Assembly: GCA_002173095.1 (NCBI GenBank)
Contig: NHBK01000008.1
Coordinates: 248,001-312,000 of the forward strand
DNA length: 64,000 bases
DNA from: Hyphomonadaceae bacterium TMED5
Lineage (GTDB): Bacteria > Pseudomonadota > Alphaproteobacteria > Caulobacterales > Hyphomonadaceae
Direction of reading: 5' to 3'
A model generated the notes under the pieces. That model was not told the DNA's origin and ran no database searches. It saw nothing but the letters and a program-made list of their open reading frames with translations. How positions within the stretch are numbered: position 1 is the first letter of the stretch; each line of letters starts with the position of its first letter. Positions 55,262 through 64,000 of the stretch are shown in pieces. Position numbers and translations under genes: made by a program.

Positions 55262-56725
55262 TTACGCGGACTCGTAATTGTCTTTGATGAGACGATCGAG
55301 AAGACGCGGGCCGAAGCCGCTTGCCCATGCCGGGTCGGTCGGTGCCTTATCAACGCTCTTCCACGCAACGCCTGCAATGTCGATATGCGCCCAAGGGGTA
55401 CCTTCCTTAATGAAGCGCTTCAGGAACTGAGCTGCCGTGATAGAGCCAGCCGCCGGGCCGCCAATATTCTTCATGTCGGCGAACTGAGACTTCAGAAGCT
55501 TGTCATAGGAAGAGCCCATTGGCAGGCGCCAGACTGGTTCATTCTCAGCAAGACCTGCCGCGGTCAGCTGACCAGACAGCGTGTCATCATTGGAGAACAG
55601 ACCCGCATTGTCATGGCCAAGCGATACGATGATCGCACCGGTCAGCGTTGCAAGGTCAATGATCGCAGACGGCTTATAGGTTTCCTGCGCGTACCAGAGC
55701 ACGTCACACAGAACCAGACGACCTTCAGCATCCGTGTTCTGGTTTTCAACCGTCTGACCAGACATGGTGTAGACGATGTCGCCCGGGCGAGATGCATTGC
55801 CATCAGGCATGTTCTCTACCAGGCCAACAAGGCCGACTACATTGGCTTTCGCCTTGCGCAGAGCCAGTGACTTCATCGCACCGACAACAGCCGCAGAGCC
55901 GCCCATATCGCCCTTCATGTCCTGCATGTTCGGGCCTGGCTTCAGAGAGATACCACCCGTGTCAAAGCAGACGCCTTTACCGACGAATGCGACCGGCGCT
56001 TCATCGCCGCCGCCGTTCCATTCCATGATCGCCATATGGGATTCACGGACAGAGCCCTGACCAACACCCAGAAGAGAGTGCATGCCAAGTTCGGTCATTT
56101 CTTTTTCGCCGAGAACCGTAACCTTCACGCCAAGCGCTTCGAGCTCGCGAATACGGTCTGCATAGCTTGCCGGGTAGAGAACATTCGGCGGCTCATGCAC
56201 GAGATCACGTGCCAGCTCTGTGCCCTGAACGGCCGCTTCGAGCGGGCCATAAGCTTTAGTGGCAGCTTCAACAGCGCTTGTGACCAGTGTGACTGTCTCA
56301 ACAGACGGCTTCTGATCGTCCGTCAGCTTCGTCATGTATTTATCGAAACGATAGGAGGCCAGACGCGCGCCTGCCAGAATGCGTGCATCTTCTTCAGCGC
56401 CCGTGCCTTTGATCGCGATGGACTTATAGCCAGACATCAGCGTGCTCTTCACAGCGAACCCGCCATAATTCTCTAGTGTCTGAGCGTTATCATCAGAAAG
56501 CTTGCCCGCACCCAGCAGGATGACTTTCTTCGGACCTTCGCCAGACGGCGTGTATTCGAAGGTCTGGCCAGCCTTACCGCGGAAGCGGCTCGCTTCAATC
56601 ATAGGCGTCAGAGACGCTGCAAGACCGTCTTCGATCGTATTCAGGTCAGATGGGATATACTCGTCTTCAGTCGCGAATAGAATGTAGACGTCACCGACAT
56701 AACTGTCTTTGATTTCAAACTTCAT
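55262..56725 (-). CDS. pepA: Leucyl aminopeptidase (cytosol aminopeptidase, M17)
   Basis: 487 residues. Two-zinc exopeptidase, usually hexameric. The signature NTDAEGRL is at about residues 327-334; metal and active-site residues are in VGKGVCFDTGGISLK, MKGDMGGSAAV and the conserved Arg of the signature. The N-terminal M17 domain is present. GGAG before ATG 56725. It leads holC and is divergent from lptF, with 106 bases between them. Confidence 0.95.
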   Translation of the reverse strand: MKFEIKDSYVGDVYILFATEDEYIPSDLNTIEDGLAASLTPMIEASRFRGKAGQTFEYTPSGEGPKKVILLGAGKLSDDNAQTLENYGGFAVKSTLMSGYKSIAIKGTGAEEDARILAGARLASYRFDKYMTKLTDDQKPSVETVTLVTSAVEAATKAYGPLEAAVQGTELARDLVHEPPNVLYPASYADRIRELEALGVKVTVLGEKEMTELGMHSLLGVGQGSVRESHMAIMEWNGGGDEAPVAFVGKGVCFDTGGISLKPGPNMQDMKGDMGGSAAVVGAMKSLALRKAKANVVGLVGLVENMPDGNASRPGDIVYTMSGQTVENQNTDAEGRLVLCDVLWYAQETYKPSAIIDLATLTGAIIVSLGHDNAGLFSNDDTLSGQLTAAGLAENEPVWRLPMGSSYDKLLKSQFADMKNIGGPAAGSITAAQFLKRFIKEGTPWAHIDIAGVAWKSVDKAPTDPAWASGFGPRLLDRLIKDNYESA

Positions 56726-56831
56726 ACTTTTGCTCCAATTGAATCCGAAGTAAGCCCTCTGGGGTGTTCCGACAACAGCTCTTCGCTAAAAGGCGTTAAG
56801 AGTGCTGATTCAGACATATGTAAGTGGGATA

Positions 56832-57968
56832 ATGAACCGAATTCAGAAGTACATCTTTTTCAGCGTTCTGAAAGCTGTTGTGACGATTGTAGGTGGACTC
56901 GCGGTTCTTGCCCTTCTCGCTCAGGGCCTGTCTCAGACAGACCTTATCGTCGACAACCGCCAGTCAGCGCTCACCTATCTGCGTGTCGTTGCGCTGGGTG
57001 CGCCTCAGATTATTGCCGTCCTTGGCCCAATCGCCCTGTTTGTCGGGGCTTTGAACGCGCTGAACCGCATTCACAGGGACAGTGAAATCGTTGTTGCACA
57101 GTCCGCTGGCATGACCCGCTGGCAGATTGCCTCGCCGGTTATTCGGCTTGCTGTGGCCGTCGCAATTGCCCATTTGTGCGTAAATCTTTTCGTTCAGCCT
57201 ATGGCTCAAAGAGAGCTGCGTCAGACCATTTCTGACGCGCGCGCAGACCTTGCATCCTCGCTCATTCGCCCAGGCGCTTTCACCTATCCGGTTGAAGGCC
57301 TGACGATTTATGTGCGCGAATCATCGGGCGGTGTTTTCCGCAATATGATGATTGCGGATACACGTTTTGAAGAAAACGAAGTCATCTATATCGCCCAGAC
57401 TGGCAATGTGATCGAGATTGAAGGCCAGCCAGCCATCCGCATGACCAGTGGTCAGATTCAGCAGGTCGACCAGCAAAACCAGCTCTCTGTCCTGAATTTT
57501 GATGACTATGTTTTTGAGCTGACCGACTTTCTGGCTGAGGATTCCGACCTTGTTCTGAAAGCCTCAGACAGATTCCTGCACGAATTATTCTTCCCCGATC
57601 TGGGCGACTATGTGCAGAACCAAAATCAGGATTTGTATCTGGCCGAAGCCCATTTGAGGATCGCGTCACCGCTCCTCAATCTGGCAATGGGCATGATTGC
57701 CGTTCTGGCCGTAATCGGTGGTAATTTCAGCAGGCGCGGCTATCAGAAGCGCATCGCTATTGCGACCGGTGGCGCGCTGGTGCTTGTCATTCTGTCTCTG
57801 TCCATTCCACCGAGCGCTGAAAGCGACCCGGCGCTCAATATCCTGCAGTATCTGATACCGCTCGGCACGACGGGGATACTATCATACGTCTTCCTCCGAG
57901 GCGGGATCTCCCTGCCCTTTGCGAAACGAAAGACCAAACCCTCAAGCGATATAGCGGGAGCGGCCTGA
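56832..57968 (+). CDS. lptF: LPS export permease LptF
   Basis: 378 residues from ATG 56832 (GTGGGAT upstream); an ATG at 56802 in frame is less likely. Three N-terminal and three C-terminal membrane helices surround a periplasmic beta-jellyroll. PIALFVGALNALNRIHRDSEIVV contains the LptF/G coupling helix. With LptG it forms the LPS-extracting ABC transporter of the inner membrane. lptG starts three bases after the stop. Confidence 0.93.
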   Translation: MNRIQKYIFFSVLKAVVTIVGGLAVLALLAQGLSQTDLIVDNRQSALTYLRVVALGAPQIIAVLGPIALFVGALNALNRIHRDSEIVVAQSAGMTRWQIASPVIRLAVAVAIAHLCVNLFVQPMAQRELRQTISDARADLASSLIRPGAFTYPVEGLTIYVRESSGGVFRNMMIADTRFEENEVIYIAQTGNVIEIEGQPAIRMTSGQIQQVDQQNQLSVLNFDDYVFELTDFLAEDSDLVLKASDRFLHELFFPDLGDYVQNQNQDLYLAEAHLRIASPLLNLAMGMIAVLAVIGGNFSRRGYQKRIAIATGGALVLVILSLSIPPSAESDPALNILQYLIPLGTTGILSYVFLRGGISLPFAKRKTKPSSDIAGAA

Positions 57969-57971
57969 CCT

Positions 57972-59090
57972 ATGTTCTTTAACCGCCTCCAACTCTATGT
58001 TCTGAAGCAATGCCTTGGCGCAGTCGTGCTGACGCTCGGCATTATTCTGGCCGCGATTCTACTGGTCGATGTCGTGGAACAATTACGTACCGTCGGCAGC
58101 GATGCAGACATTTCCGTCTTCACCGCCATCGGCCTTTCGCTTATGAAAATGCCAATGCTCACAGAGCATACCATGCCATTCATCATTCTTGTCGGGGCGA
58201 TCATTGCGTTCTCACGCCTGTCACGACTGACAGAACTTCCTGCCATGCGGGCGGCAGGTCTTTCGGCATGGCGTTTCCTGACACCAATGGCCGTACTGGC
58301 CGGTGTGCTGGGCATTTTCACCATCACGGTTCTAAACCCGGTTGGCGCAAGCCTGAACGAGCGTTTTCAGACCAATCGCGCCATGCTGACTGGCGCGCCT
58401 GTGGATGGCATCAGCACTGAACGCAATGGCGTATGGCTGCGTCAGGGCAGTGAAACGGACCAGATTGTGATCCATGCTGAATCTACCGGCACAGACGGTA
58501 TTCAGCTGAACAATGTCGACCTTCTGGAGTTTGAACGCATCTATACCCGCAATCAGGGCACAGATGATTTCAGCTTCCGCCGACGCATTTCCGCCGATAC
58601 CGCAACGCTGAAAGACGGCTTCTGGGAGCTGATCAACGTCACCGAACACGTTCCGGATCAGGCCCCTGTTATGCGCGATGCATTGTCCATTCCGACAGAC
58701 CTCGACCCGGCAAAACTGCTGGACCGTTTTGCAGCGCCGTCAACCGTTGGCTTCTGGCGCCTGCCGGGCTTTATAGCACAGACAGAGCGCGCAGGGCTCG
58801 ATGCCTCTCGCTATCGCATGCACTATCAGGCGCTGCTCGCCTCACCTATTCTTTACATTGCCATGGCGCTTATCGGCGCGCTGGTCTGTCTGCGGCTTGC
58901 TCGCCTTGGCGGAACCGGCGAACTGATCGCCTGGGGCACATTTGCCGCCATCATGCTTTATTTTGTGACTGAACTTACCAGCAGTCTCGGTGCAGCCGGT
59001 GCTGCCCCTATGTCTATCGCCGCTTTTGCTCCACCATTATTCGCGTTGTTCTCAGCGCTCACAGCCATTGCATATCTGGAAGATGGCTAA
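57972..59090 (+). CDS. lptG: LPS export permease LptG
   Basis: 372 residues, same six-helix plus jellyroll plan as LptF. FIILVGAIIAFSRLSRLTELPAMRAAG contains the coupling-helix motif. It is co-transcribed with lptF. An inverted repeat GCTGTT-N5-AACAGC lies just after it at 59093-59109, before topA. Confidence 0.93.
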   Translation: MFFNRLQLYVLKQCLGAVVLTLGIILAAILLVDVVEQLRTVGSDADISVFTAIGLSLMKMPMLTEHTMPFIILVGAIIAFSRLSRLTELPAMRAAGLSAWRFLTPMAVLAGVLGIFTITVLNPVGASLNERFQTNRAMLTGAPVDGISTERNGVWLRQGSETDQIVIHAESTGTDGIQLNNVDLLEFERIYTRNQGTDDFSFRRRISADTATLKDGFWELINVTEHVPDQAPVMRDALSIPTDLDPAKLLDRFAAPSTVGFWRLPGFIAQTERAGLDASRYRMHYQALLASPILYIAMALIGALVCLRLARLGGTGELIAWGTFAAIMLYFVTELTSSLGAAGAAPMSIAAFAPPLFALFSALTAIAYLEDG

Positions 59091-59155
59091 GCGCTGTTGA
59101 CTTAACAGCCGCTCGCCCACACCTTCCGCGCCATTGGGGAATTTGGATTACGTTT

Positions 59156-61717
59156 ATGAAAGTTGTCGTCGTTGAGTCGCCTGCCAAGGCGAAAACCATC
59201 AACAAATATCTCGGTAAAGACTATAAAGTTCTGGCCAGCTACGGCCATATCCGTGACCTGCCGTCCAAGGACGGGTCCGTGCGTCCTGACGAAGATTTTG
59301 CGATGTCATGGGAAGCCGACGCCAAGTCTACCAAGCGTATTCGCGAAATCGCAGAAGCCGTAAAAGGCTCTGATCAACTCATTCTCGCGACCGACCCCGA
59401 TCGCGAGGGAGAAGCTATTTCCTGGCACCTTCTGGAAGCGCTGAAAAACCGCCGCGTCCTGAAAGATGTCGGCATTAGCCGCGTTGTGTTCAACGCGATC
59501 ACCAAAACCTCTGTCACTGAGGCCATGAAAAACCCGCGCGATATCGATCAGGAACTGGTCGATGCGTATCTGGCGCGCCGCGCGCTGGACTATCTGGTGG
59601 GTTTCTCTCTCTCGCCAGTTCTCTGGCGCAAGCTGCCGGGCTCTCGCTCTGCGGGCCGCGTACAATCTGTTGCGCTGCGCCTGATCTGTGAGCGCGAACG
59701 CGAGATCGAAATCTTCAAGCCAGAAGAATACTGGCAGGTCGCCGCTGACCTGAAGGCCTCTGATGGATCTACTTTCGAAGCGCGTCTCGTCGAATTGAAT
59801 GGCGAGAAGCTGAAAAAGTTCAGCCTCGGCAATAAAGACGATGCAGACAAAGCGCTGGAAGCCGTTCGCCGCAATGGCTTCACTGTGGACGCTGTTGAGG
59901 CCAAGCCGGTCAAGCGCAATCCACCACCGCCTTTCATTACCTCTACGCTTCAGCAGGATGCATCGCGCCGCCTCGGCTTTGGCGCAAAGCGCACCATGCA
60001 GGCGGCTCAGAAACTGTATGAAGACGGTAAGATCACTTATATGCGTACCGATGGTGTGCAGATGGCCGAAGAGGCATATCAGGCCTCCCGAGATGTCATC
60101 CGCTCAAACTATGGTGGCAAATACCTGCCTGAAAAAGCGCGCCGCTATTCCTCCAAAGCTAAAAACGCTCAGGAAGCGCACGAAGCGATCCGTCCAACGG
60201 ACTTCACTCTGCACCCGAATGAATTCCGCGGCGATGCCGACCTTGCAAAGCTGTACGGTCTGATCTGGCGTCGCGCTGTTGCATCACAGATGGAAGCCGC
60301 CCGCTTTGAGCGCACAACGGTCGACATCACATCAGCCGACAAAGCAGCCGGCCTGCGTGCGACGGGTTCAGTGCTCATGTTTGATGGCTTCCTGACCCTT
60401 TATCAGGAAGGTCAGGACGAGCCGGATGGCGATGAAGACAATTCCCGCCTGCCTAAGCTTGAACAGGGTGAAAACCCGGAGCTGGTTGAGGCCAAATCCA
60501 GCCAGCACTTCACAGAACCGCCACCACGTTTCTCAGAAGCGTCACTGGTCAAGCGGCTTGAAGAGCTGGGCATTGGTCGCCCATCGACATACGCCTCTAT
60601 TCTCTCGGTTCTGCAGGATCGCGAATATGTGCGTCTCGACAAGAAGCGCTTCATCCCGGAGGATAAAGGGCGTCTGGTAACAGGCTTCCTTGAGAGCTTC
60701 TTTGAACGCTATGTTCAGTATGATTTCACCGCTGATCTGGAAGAAAAGCTGGACCTCGTTTCAGATGGTCAGCTGAAGTGGAAAGACTTCCTGGCGGGCT
60801 TCTGGAAAGACTTCCACGCCGCAATTGGCGAGATCTCTGATCTGCGTGTCAGCGAAGTTCTGGATGCGCTGAATGAGGTGCTTGGTCCTTATGTCTTCCG
60901 ACCAGCCGAAGGCGCCGATCCGAACGCCAATCCACGTGCCTGCCCGAACTGCAATGATGGGCAGCTGAGCCTGAAACTCGGCCGTCACGGTGCTTTCGTT
61001 GGCTGTTCAAACTATCCCGAATGTAAGTTCACACGGGCCTTCTCTGTTGATGCCGAAGAGTCTCAGAACCAAATCAATCCGGACGGCAATGTGCTGGGCA
61101 CAGACCCGGAAACCGGCAAGGAAGTCTCGCTCAAAACCGGTCGTTTTGGCCCTTATGTAGAGCTGGAACCGGATGAGGGTGAAAAGCCGAAACGCGGTAG
61201 CATTCCGAAAGGCTGGAAGCCTGAAGAACTGACGCTCGATAAAGCGATCCAGCTTCTGTCTCTGCCGCGCGAAGTCGGTGTGCACCCTGAAGATGGCGAG
61301 CCAATTCTGGCAAATATCGGCCGCTATGGCCCATATGTTCAGCACCAGAAGACCTATGCGAACCTGCCAAGTGTCGAAGAAGTCTTCGATATCGGCCTGA
61401 ACCGCGCAGTCTCAGTTATTGCTGATAAGCGTGCAAATCCGGGCCGCCGTGGGTCCGCACCTAAAGTGCTGAAAGAGATTGGCGCTCACCCTGTCGATGG
61501 CGAGGCTATTCAGGTTCTCGAAGGACGCTATGGACCTTATGTGAAGCATGGTAAGACCAATGCGACCCTTCCGAAGGATTCCAAGCCTGAAGAGGTCACA
61601 CTGGAACAGGCTGTTGAATTGATCGCAGCCAAAGCCAAATCTCCTCCTAAGAAGAAAAAGGCGCCGGCTACGAAAAAGCCCGCCGCGAAGAAAACGACAA
61701 AAGCCAAATCTGAATGA
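59156..61717 (+). CDS. topA: DNA topoisomerase I
   Basis: 853 residues. The N-terminal Toprim domain has VVVESPAKAKTI and ATDPDREGEAI. The active-site tyrosine is in ITYMRTDGVQM near residue 295. One cysteine zinc-ribbon, CPNCNDG then CSNYPEC near 597-622, is followed by repeated C-terminal beta domains with RYGPYVKHGKT and RYGPYVQHQKT, and a Lys-rich tail, as in other alphaproteobacteria. The stop overlaps the start of rnr by four bases. Confidence 0.96.
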   Translation: MKVVVVESPAKAKTINKYLGKDYKVLASYGHIRDLPSKDGSVRPDEDFAMSWEADAKSTKRIREIAEAVKGSDQLILATDPDREGEAISWHLLEALKNRRVLKDVGISRVVFNAITKTSVTEAMKNPRDIDQELVDAYLARRALDYLVGFSLSPVLWRKLPGSRSAGRVQSVALRLICEREREIEIFKPEEYWQVAADLKASDGSTFEARLVELNGEKLKKFSLGNKDDADKALEAVRRNGFTVDAVEAKPVKRNPPPPFITSTLQQDASRRLGFGAKRTMQAAQKLYEDGKITYMRTDGVQMAEEAYQASRDVIRSNYGGKYLPEKARRYSSKAKNAQEAHEAIRPTDFTLHPNEFRGDADLAKLYGLIWRRAVASQMEAARFERTTVDITSADKAAGLRATGSVLMFDGFLTLYQEGQDEPDGDEDNSRLPKLEQGENPELVEAKSSQHFTEPPPRFSEASLVKRLEELGIGRPSTYASILSVLQDREYVRLDKKRFIPEDKGRLVTGFLESFFERYVQYDFTADLEEKLDLVSDGQLKWKDFLAGFWKDFHAAIGEISDLRVSEVLDALNEVLGPYVFRPAEGADPNANPRACPNCNDGQLSLKLGRHGAFVGCSNYPECKFTRAFSVDAEESQNQINPDGNVLGTDPETGKEVSLKTGRFGPYVELEPDEGEKPKRGSIPKGWKPEELTLDKAIQLLSLPREVGVHPEDGEPILANIGRYGPYVQHQKTYANLPSVEEVFDIGLNRAVSVIADKRANPGRRGSAPKVLKEIGAHPVDGEAIQVLEGRYGPYVKHGKTNATLPKDSKPEEVTLEQAVELIAAKAKSPPKKKKAPATKKPAAKKTTKAKSE

Positions 61718-63972
61718 CCGAAATCACACGCCAGACCGTTCTCGACTATCTCGCAGCCAATCCGGGCGACACCAATAAGCGGGATATTGCCAAAGGTCTG
61801 GGTGTGAATGGTGAGGCCCGACGCCAACTCCGCCAGATCCTGAAGGAACTGGAAGACGAAGGCGTTGTATCCCGCGTGGGCAAACGCGCCTTTGCGCGTA
61901 ATGACACGCCTCCCCCAACGGGCATCGTAGAGTTCATTGGCATTGATGAGCATGGCGATCTGATCGGCAAAGCTGTTGGTCGCGAGGGCCTGTTTGGCCC
62001 GGACCTTCTTTATGCCGGTCCACGCGGTCGTCGCCGCGATCCGGATCCGGGCGTAAAAGACCGCGCACTCTGTGACATTGAAGAAGGCCGCGACGGGCTC
62101 TGGCGCGCGCGCATGATCAAGCGCATCGAGACGCGTAAAGACACGCTCATCGGCATTTTCGAGCAGATGAAGCATGGCGGCGGCACGGTTGAAAGCACAT
62201 CACGCAAGGACAAGCGCTCTTTCCTCATCTTTCCGGGAGATCAGGGCGAGGCTGTAAATGGCGACCTTGTACGCTGCGAACCGCGCCAGTCACGTGGCCA
62301 CGGTCCGAAGCGCGGCAAGATCATTGAAGTTCTGGGCAATGCGGATAATCCAAGGGCTGCGAGCCTCATTGCGATGGCTGCGCATGATATTCCGGACACG
62401 TTTGAGCCAGAAGTCATTGCGGCCGCTGAAGCCGCAGAACCGGTCGAATGCCCGCGTGAAGACCTCACTTCAATTCCGCTGATCACGATCGACCCGGCGG
62501 ATGCGCGCGACCATGATGACGCCGTGTTTGCAGAGCCGGACCCGGACCCGAAAAACCCGGGCGGCTGGCGGATAATCGTCGCCATCGCTGATGTGTCAGC
62601 CTTTGTCCCGTTTAATGGAATTCTGGATAAAGAAGCCTATCGCCGCTCCAACTCGACATACTTCCCGGACCGCGTCGCAAGCATGCTTCCAAAAGCCTTG
62701 TCGGCGGGCGAATGCTCTCTGAAAGAAGGCGAGCTGCGCTGCTGCCTCGCCTTTGAAATGTTCTTCTCCAAGGATGGCTCTAAGCTACGTCGCCGCATTC
62801 TGCGAGGCATGATGCGTTCAGCTGCAGGTGTCTCTTATGAAGAGGCTCAGGACGCCATTGATGGCAAGCCGGGAGAGAAAGCCGGACCGCTTCTGGAGCC
62901 TGTCCTGAAGCCGCTCTGGGCCGCCTGGCATGCACTGGACAAGAAACGTTCAGAGCGCGCGCCGCTCGACCTCGATATCCCGGAGCGCAAAGTCGAACTC
63001 AGCCCTGAAGGCGAAGTCCTTGGCGTTCGCGTGCGAGAGCGTTTCGATGCGCACAAGCTGATCGAAGAAATGATGATTCAGGCAAATGTCTGCGCCGCTG
63101 AAGCGCTGGAGACAAAACGCTCTGACCTTATCTATCGCGTGCACGCTGAACCGTCGGATGAGAAGATTCACGGCCTTTCCACCTTCCTCGATACGCTGGA
63201 ACTGACATGGAGCATGGGCGAGAAGGTCACCCCTGCCCGGTTCAACCGTCTTCTGGCGATTGCGCGCGAAACAGACCGGCATCATGAGATTTCAGAGATT
63301 GTTTTGCGTACGCAGAGCCAGGCGATTTATTCGCCCGATAATCTGGGCCATTTCGGGCTGAACCTGTCTAAGTACGCACACTTCACATCACCGATCCGTC
63401 GCTATTCAGACCTGATCGTGCACCGCGCGCTGATCCGGGCTTACAATTTGGGACCGGACGGCCTGCCGGATGAGCAGCGCGTACGCCTTGAAGAAATCGC
63501 AGGCCATCTGGTCGACCGCGAACGCGCCAGCATGGCCGCTGAACGTGATGCATCGGATCGCTATCTGACAGCCTTTCTCGCTGACCGTGTCGGCGCAGAG
63601 TTTGAAGGCCGCGTAACAGGCGTCGCCAAGTTTGGCCTTTTCGTCCGCCTCGATGAAACAGCCGCTGACGGCTTCATCCCCGCAGCGTCTCTCGGCAATG
63701 AGTTCTGGTACTTTGATGACAGCGCCTCAGCGCTCGTCGCAGACCGGTCAGGCCGCCGATACGAGCTGGGCCAGCCTGTCCGCGTGAAGCTCACTGAGGC
63801 CAACTCTATCGCCGCCAGCCTCGTTCTGGAAATGCTTTCCGATCCTCGCCCTAAGAGGAAAGGTGAAGAGGTGCCATCCAAACACCGCCACAAACGTGTT
63901 ATGATGAACCGCAAACCCGGAATAGGAAGTGGCCCACGCAAAGGGCCGCGAAAAGGCAAACGCAGGCGATGA
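61714..63972 (+). CDS. rnr: Ribonuclease R
   Basis: 752 residues. N-terminal winged-helix domain, cold-shock-like domain, the RNB catalytic domain with IDPADARDHDDAVF near 260-273, a C-terminal S1 domain near 630-715, and a basic tail ending RKGKRRR. A 3'-5' exoribonuclease for structured RNA. It is coupled to topA (ATGA) and to the next gene (ATGA at 63969). Confidence 0.95.
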   Translation: MTEITRQTVLDYLAANPGDTNKRDIAKGLGVNGEARRQLRQILKELEDEGVVSRVGKRAFARNDTPPPTGIVEFIGIDEHGDLIGKAVGREGLFGPDLLYAGPRGRRRDPDPGVKDRALCDIEEGRDGLWRARMIKRIETRKDTLIGIFEQMKHGGGTVESTSRKDKRSFLIFPGDQGEAVNGDLVRCEPRQSRGHGPKRGKIIEVLGNADNPRAASLIAMAAHDIPDTFEPEVIAAAEAAEPVECPREDLTSIPLITIDPADARDHDDAVFAEPDPDPKNPGGWRIIVAIADVSAFVPFNGILDKEAYRRSNSTYFPDRVASMLPKALSAGECSLKEGELRCCLAFEMFFSKDGSKLRRRILRGMMRSAAGVSYEEAQDAIDGKPGEKAGPLLEPVLKPLWAAWHALDKKRSERAPLDLDIPERKVELSPEGEVLGVRVRERFDAHKLIEEMMIQANVCAAEALETKRSDLIYRVHAEPSDEKIHGLSTFLDTLELTWSMGEKVTPARFNRLLAIARETDRHHEISEIVLRTQSQAIYSPDNLGHFGLNLSKYAHFTSPIRRYSDLIVHRALIRAYNLGPDGLPDEQRVRLEEIAGHLVDRERASMAAERDASDRYLTAFLADRVGAEFEGRVTGVAKFGLFVRLDETAADGFIPAASLGNEFWYFDDSASALVADRSGRRYELGQPVRVKLTEANSIAASLVLEMLSDPRPKRKGEEVPSKHRHKRVMMNRKPGIGSGPRKGPRKGKRRR

Positions 63973-64000
63973 GCCAGATAAAAAAACAAAAACAAGCAAA
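63969..64000 (+). CDS. Start of the next gene (cut by window end)
   Basis: ATG 63969 overlaps the rnr stop as ATGA and opens MSQIKKQKQA, ten full codons before the window ends. In related genomes the gene after rnr often encodes a small DUF983 membrane protein, but these residues do not allow that call. Confidence 0.55.
   Translation, partial: MSQIKKQKQA

Overview
The window reads as chromosome of a marine-type alphaproteobacterium, most likely Hyphomonadaceae or a close relative in the Caulobacterales/Rhodobacterales range. This is inferred from a cbb3 oxidase operon, TonB receptors, an acetate-sensing CrbS/CrbR-like pair, a pepA-holC / lptF-lptG / topA-rnr backbone, and a tRNA-His that encodes no G-1 and carries A73, a known alphaproteobacterial variant. 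No species can be named from sequence alone. Core DNA is moderately GC-rich; the stretch at about 33.9-38.3 kb is visibly richer in AT.

Layout. 1-1.04 kb: end of a class I cytochrome c and two small uncharacterised genes. 1.2-9.1 kb: high-affinity cbb3 oxidase and its maturation genes, ccoNOQP then ccoGHIS, including the tiny ccoQ and ccoS. 9.2-14.7 kb: a TonB receptor, a TetR regulator, an alpha/beta hydrolase and an MFS permease; two copies of one palindrome suggest they form a regulon. 14.9-16.9 kb: a large secreted redoxin / copper-monooxygenase-like lipoprotein. 17.0-26.8 kb: an acetate block of acs with a DcaP-like porin, a LuxR-type response regulator, a transporter-fused hybrid kinase (CrbS type), and an actP-like symporter with its DUF4212 partner. 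The porin-acs and DUF4212-actP promoters share a 13-bp motif at nearly equal distance from the start codons. 27-33.7 kb: a small membrane protein, a second TetR, then a di-haem cytochrome c peroxidase co-transcribed with exbB-exbD-tonB and facing a TonB receptor; both promoters carry the same Fur-like 15-mer.

33.94-38.34 kb: a compact integrative element of about 4.35 kb between 48-bp direct repeats derived from the 3' half of tRNA-His. It holds a tyrosine integrase, a small HTH protein, a predicted replication initiator, an unknown 155-aa protein and about 800 bp of non-coding DNA with strong inverted repeats. This is the most unusual part of the window.

38.4-64 kb: mostly housekeeping genes. 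These are der-bamB-TPR, panB, an acyl-CoA dehydrogenase, a leucine-dehydrogenase-like enzyme, a methyltransferase-like protein, a lipoprotein hydrolase overlapping a uracil-DNA-glycosylase-like gene, pirin, speE, an M28 peptidase, rlmJ, tRNA-Phe, ndk, pepA-holC, lptFG, topA, rnr and the start of the next gene. A 77-aa protein at 44.3 kb is a clear paralogue of the small protein at 0.3 kb.

All functions are inferred from motifs, domain order and context; no database search was run.
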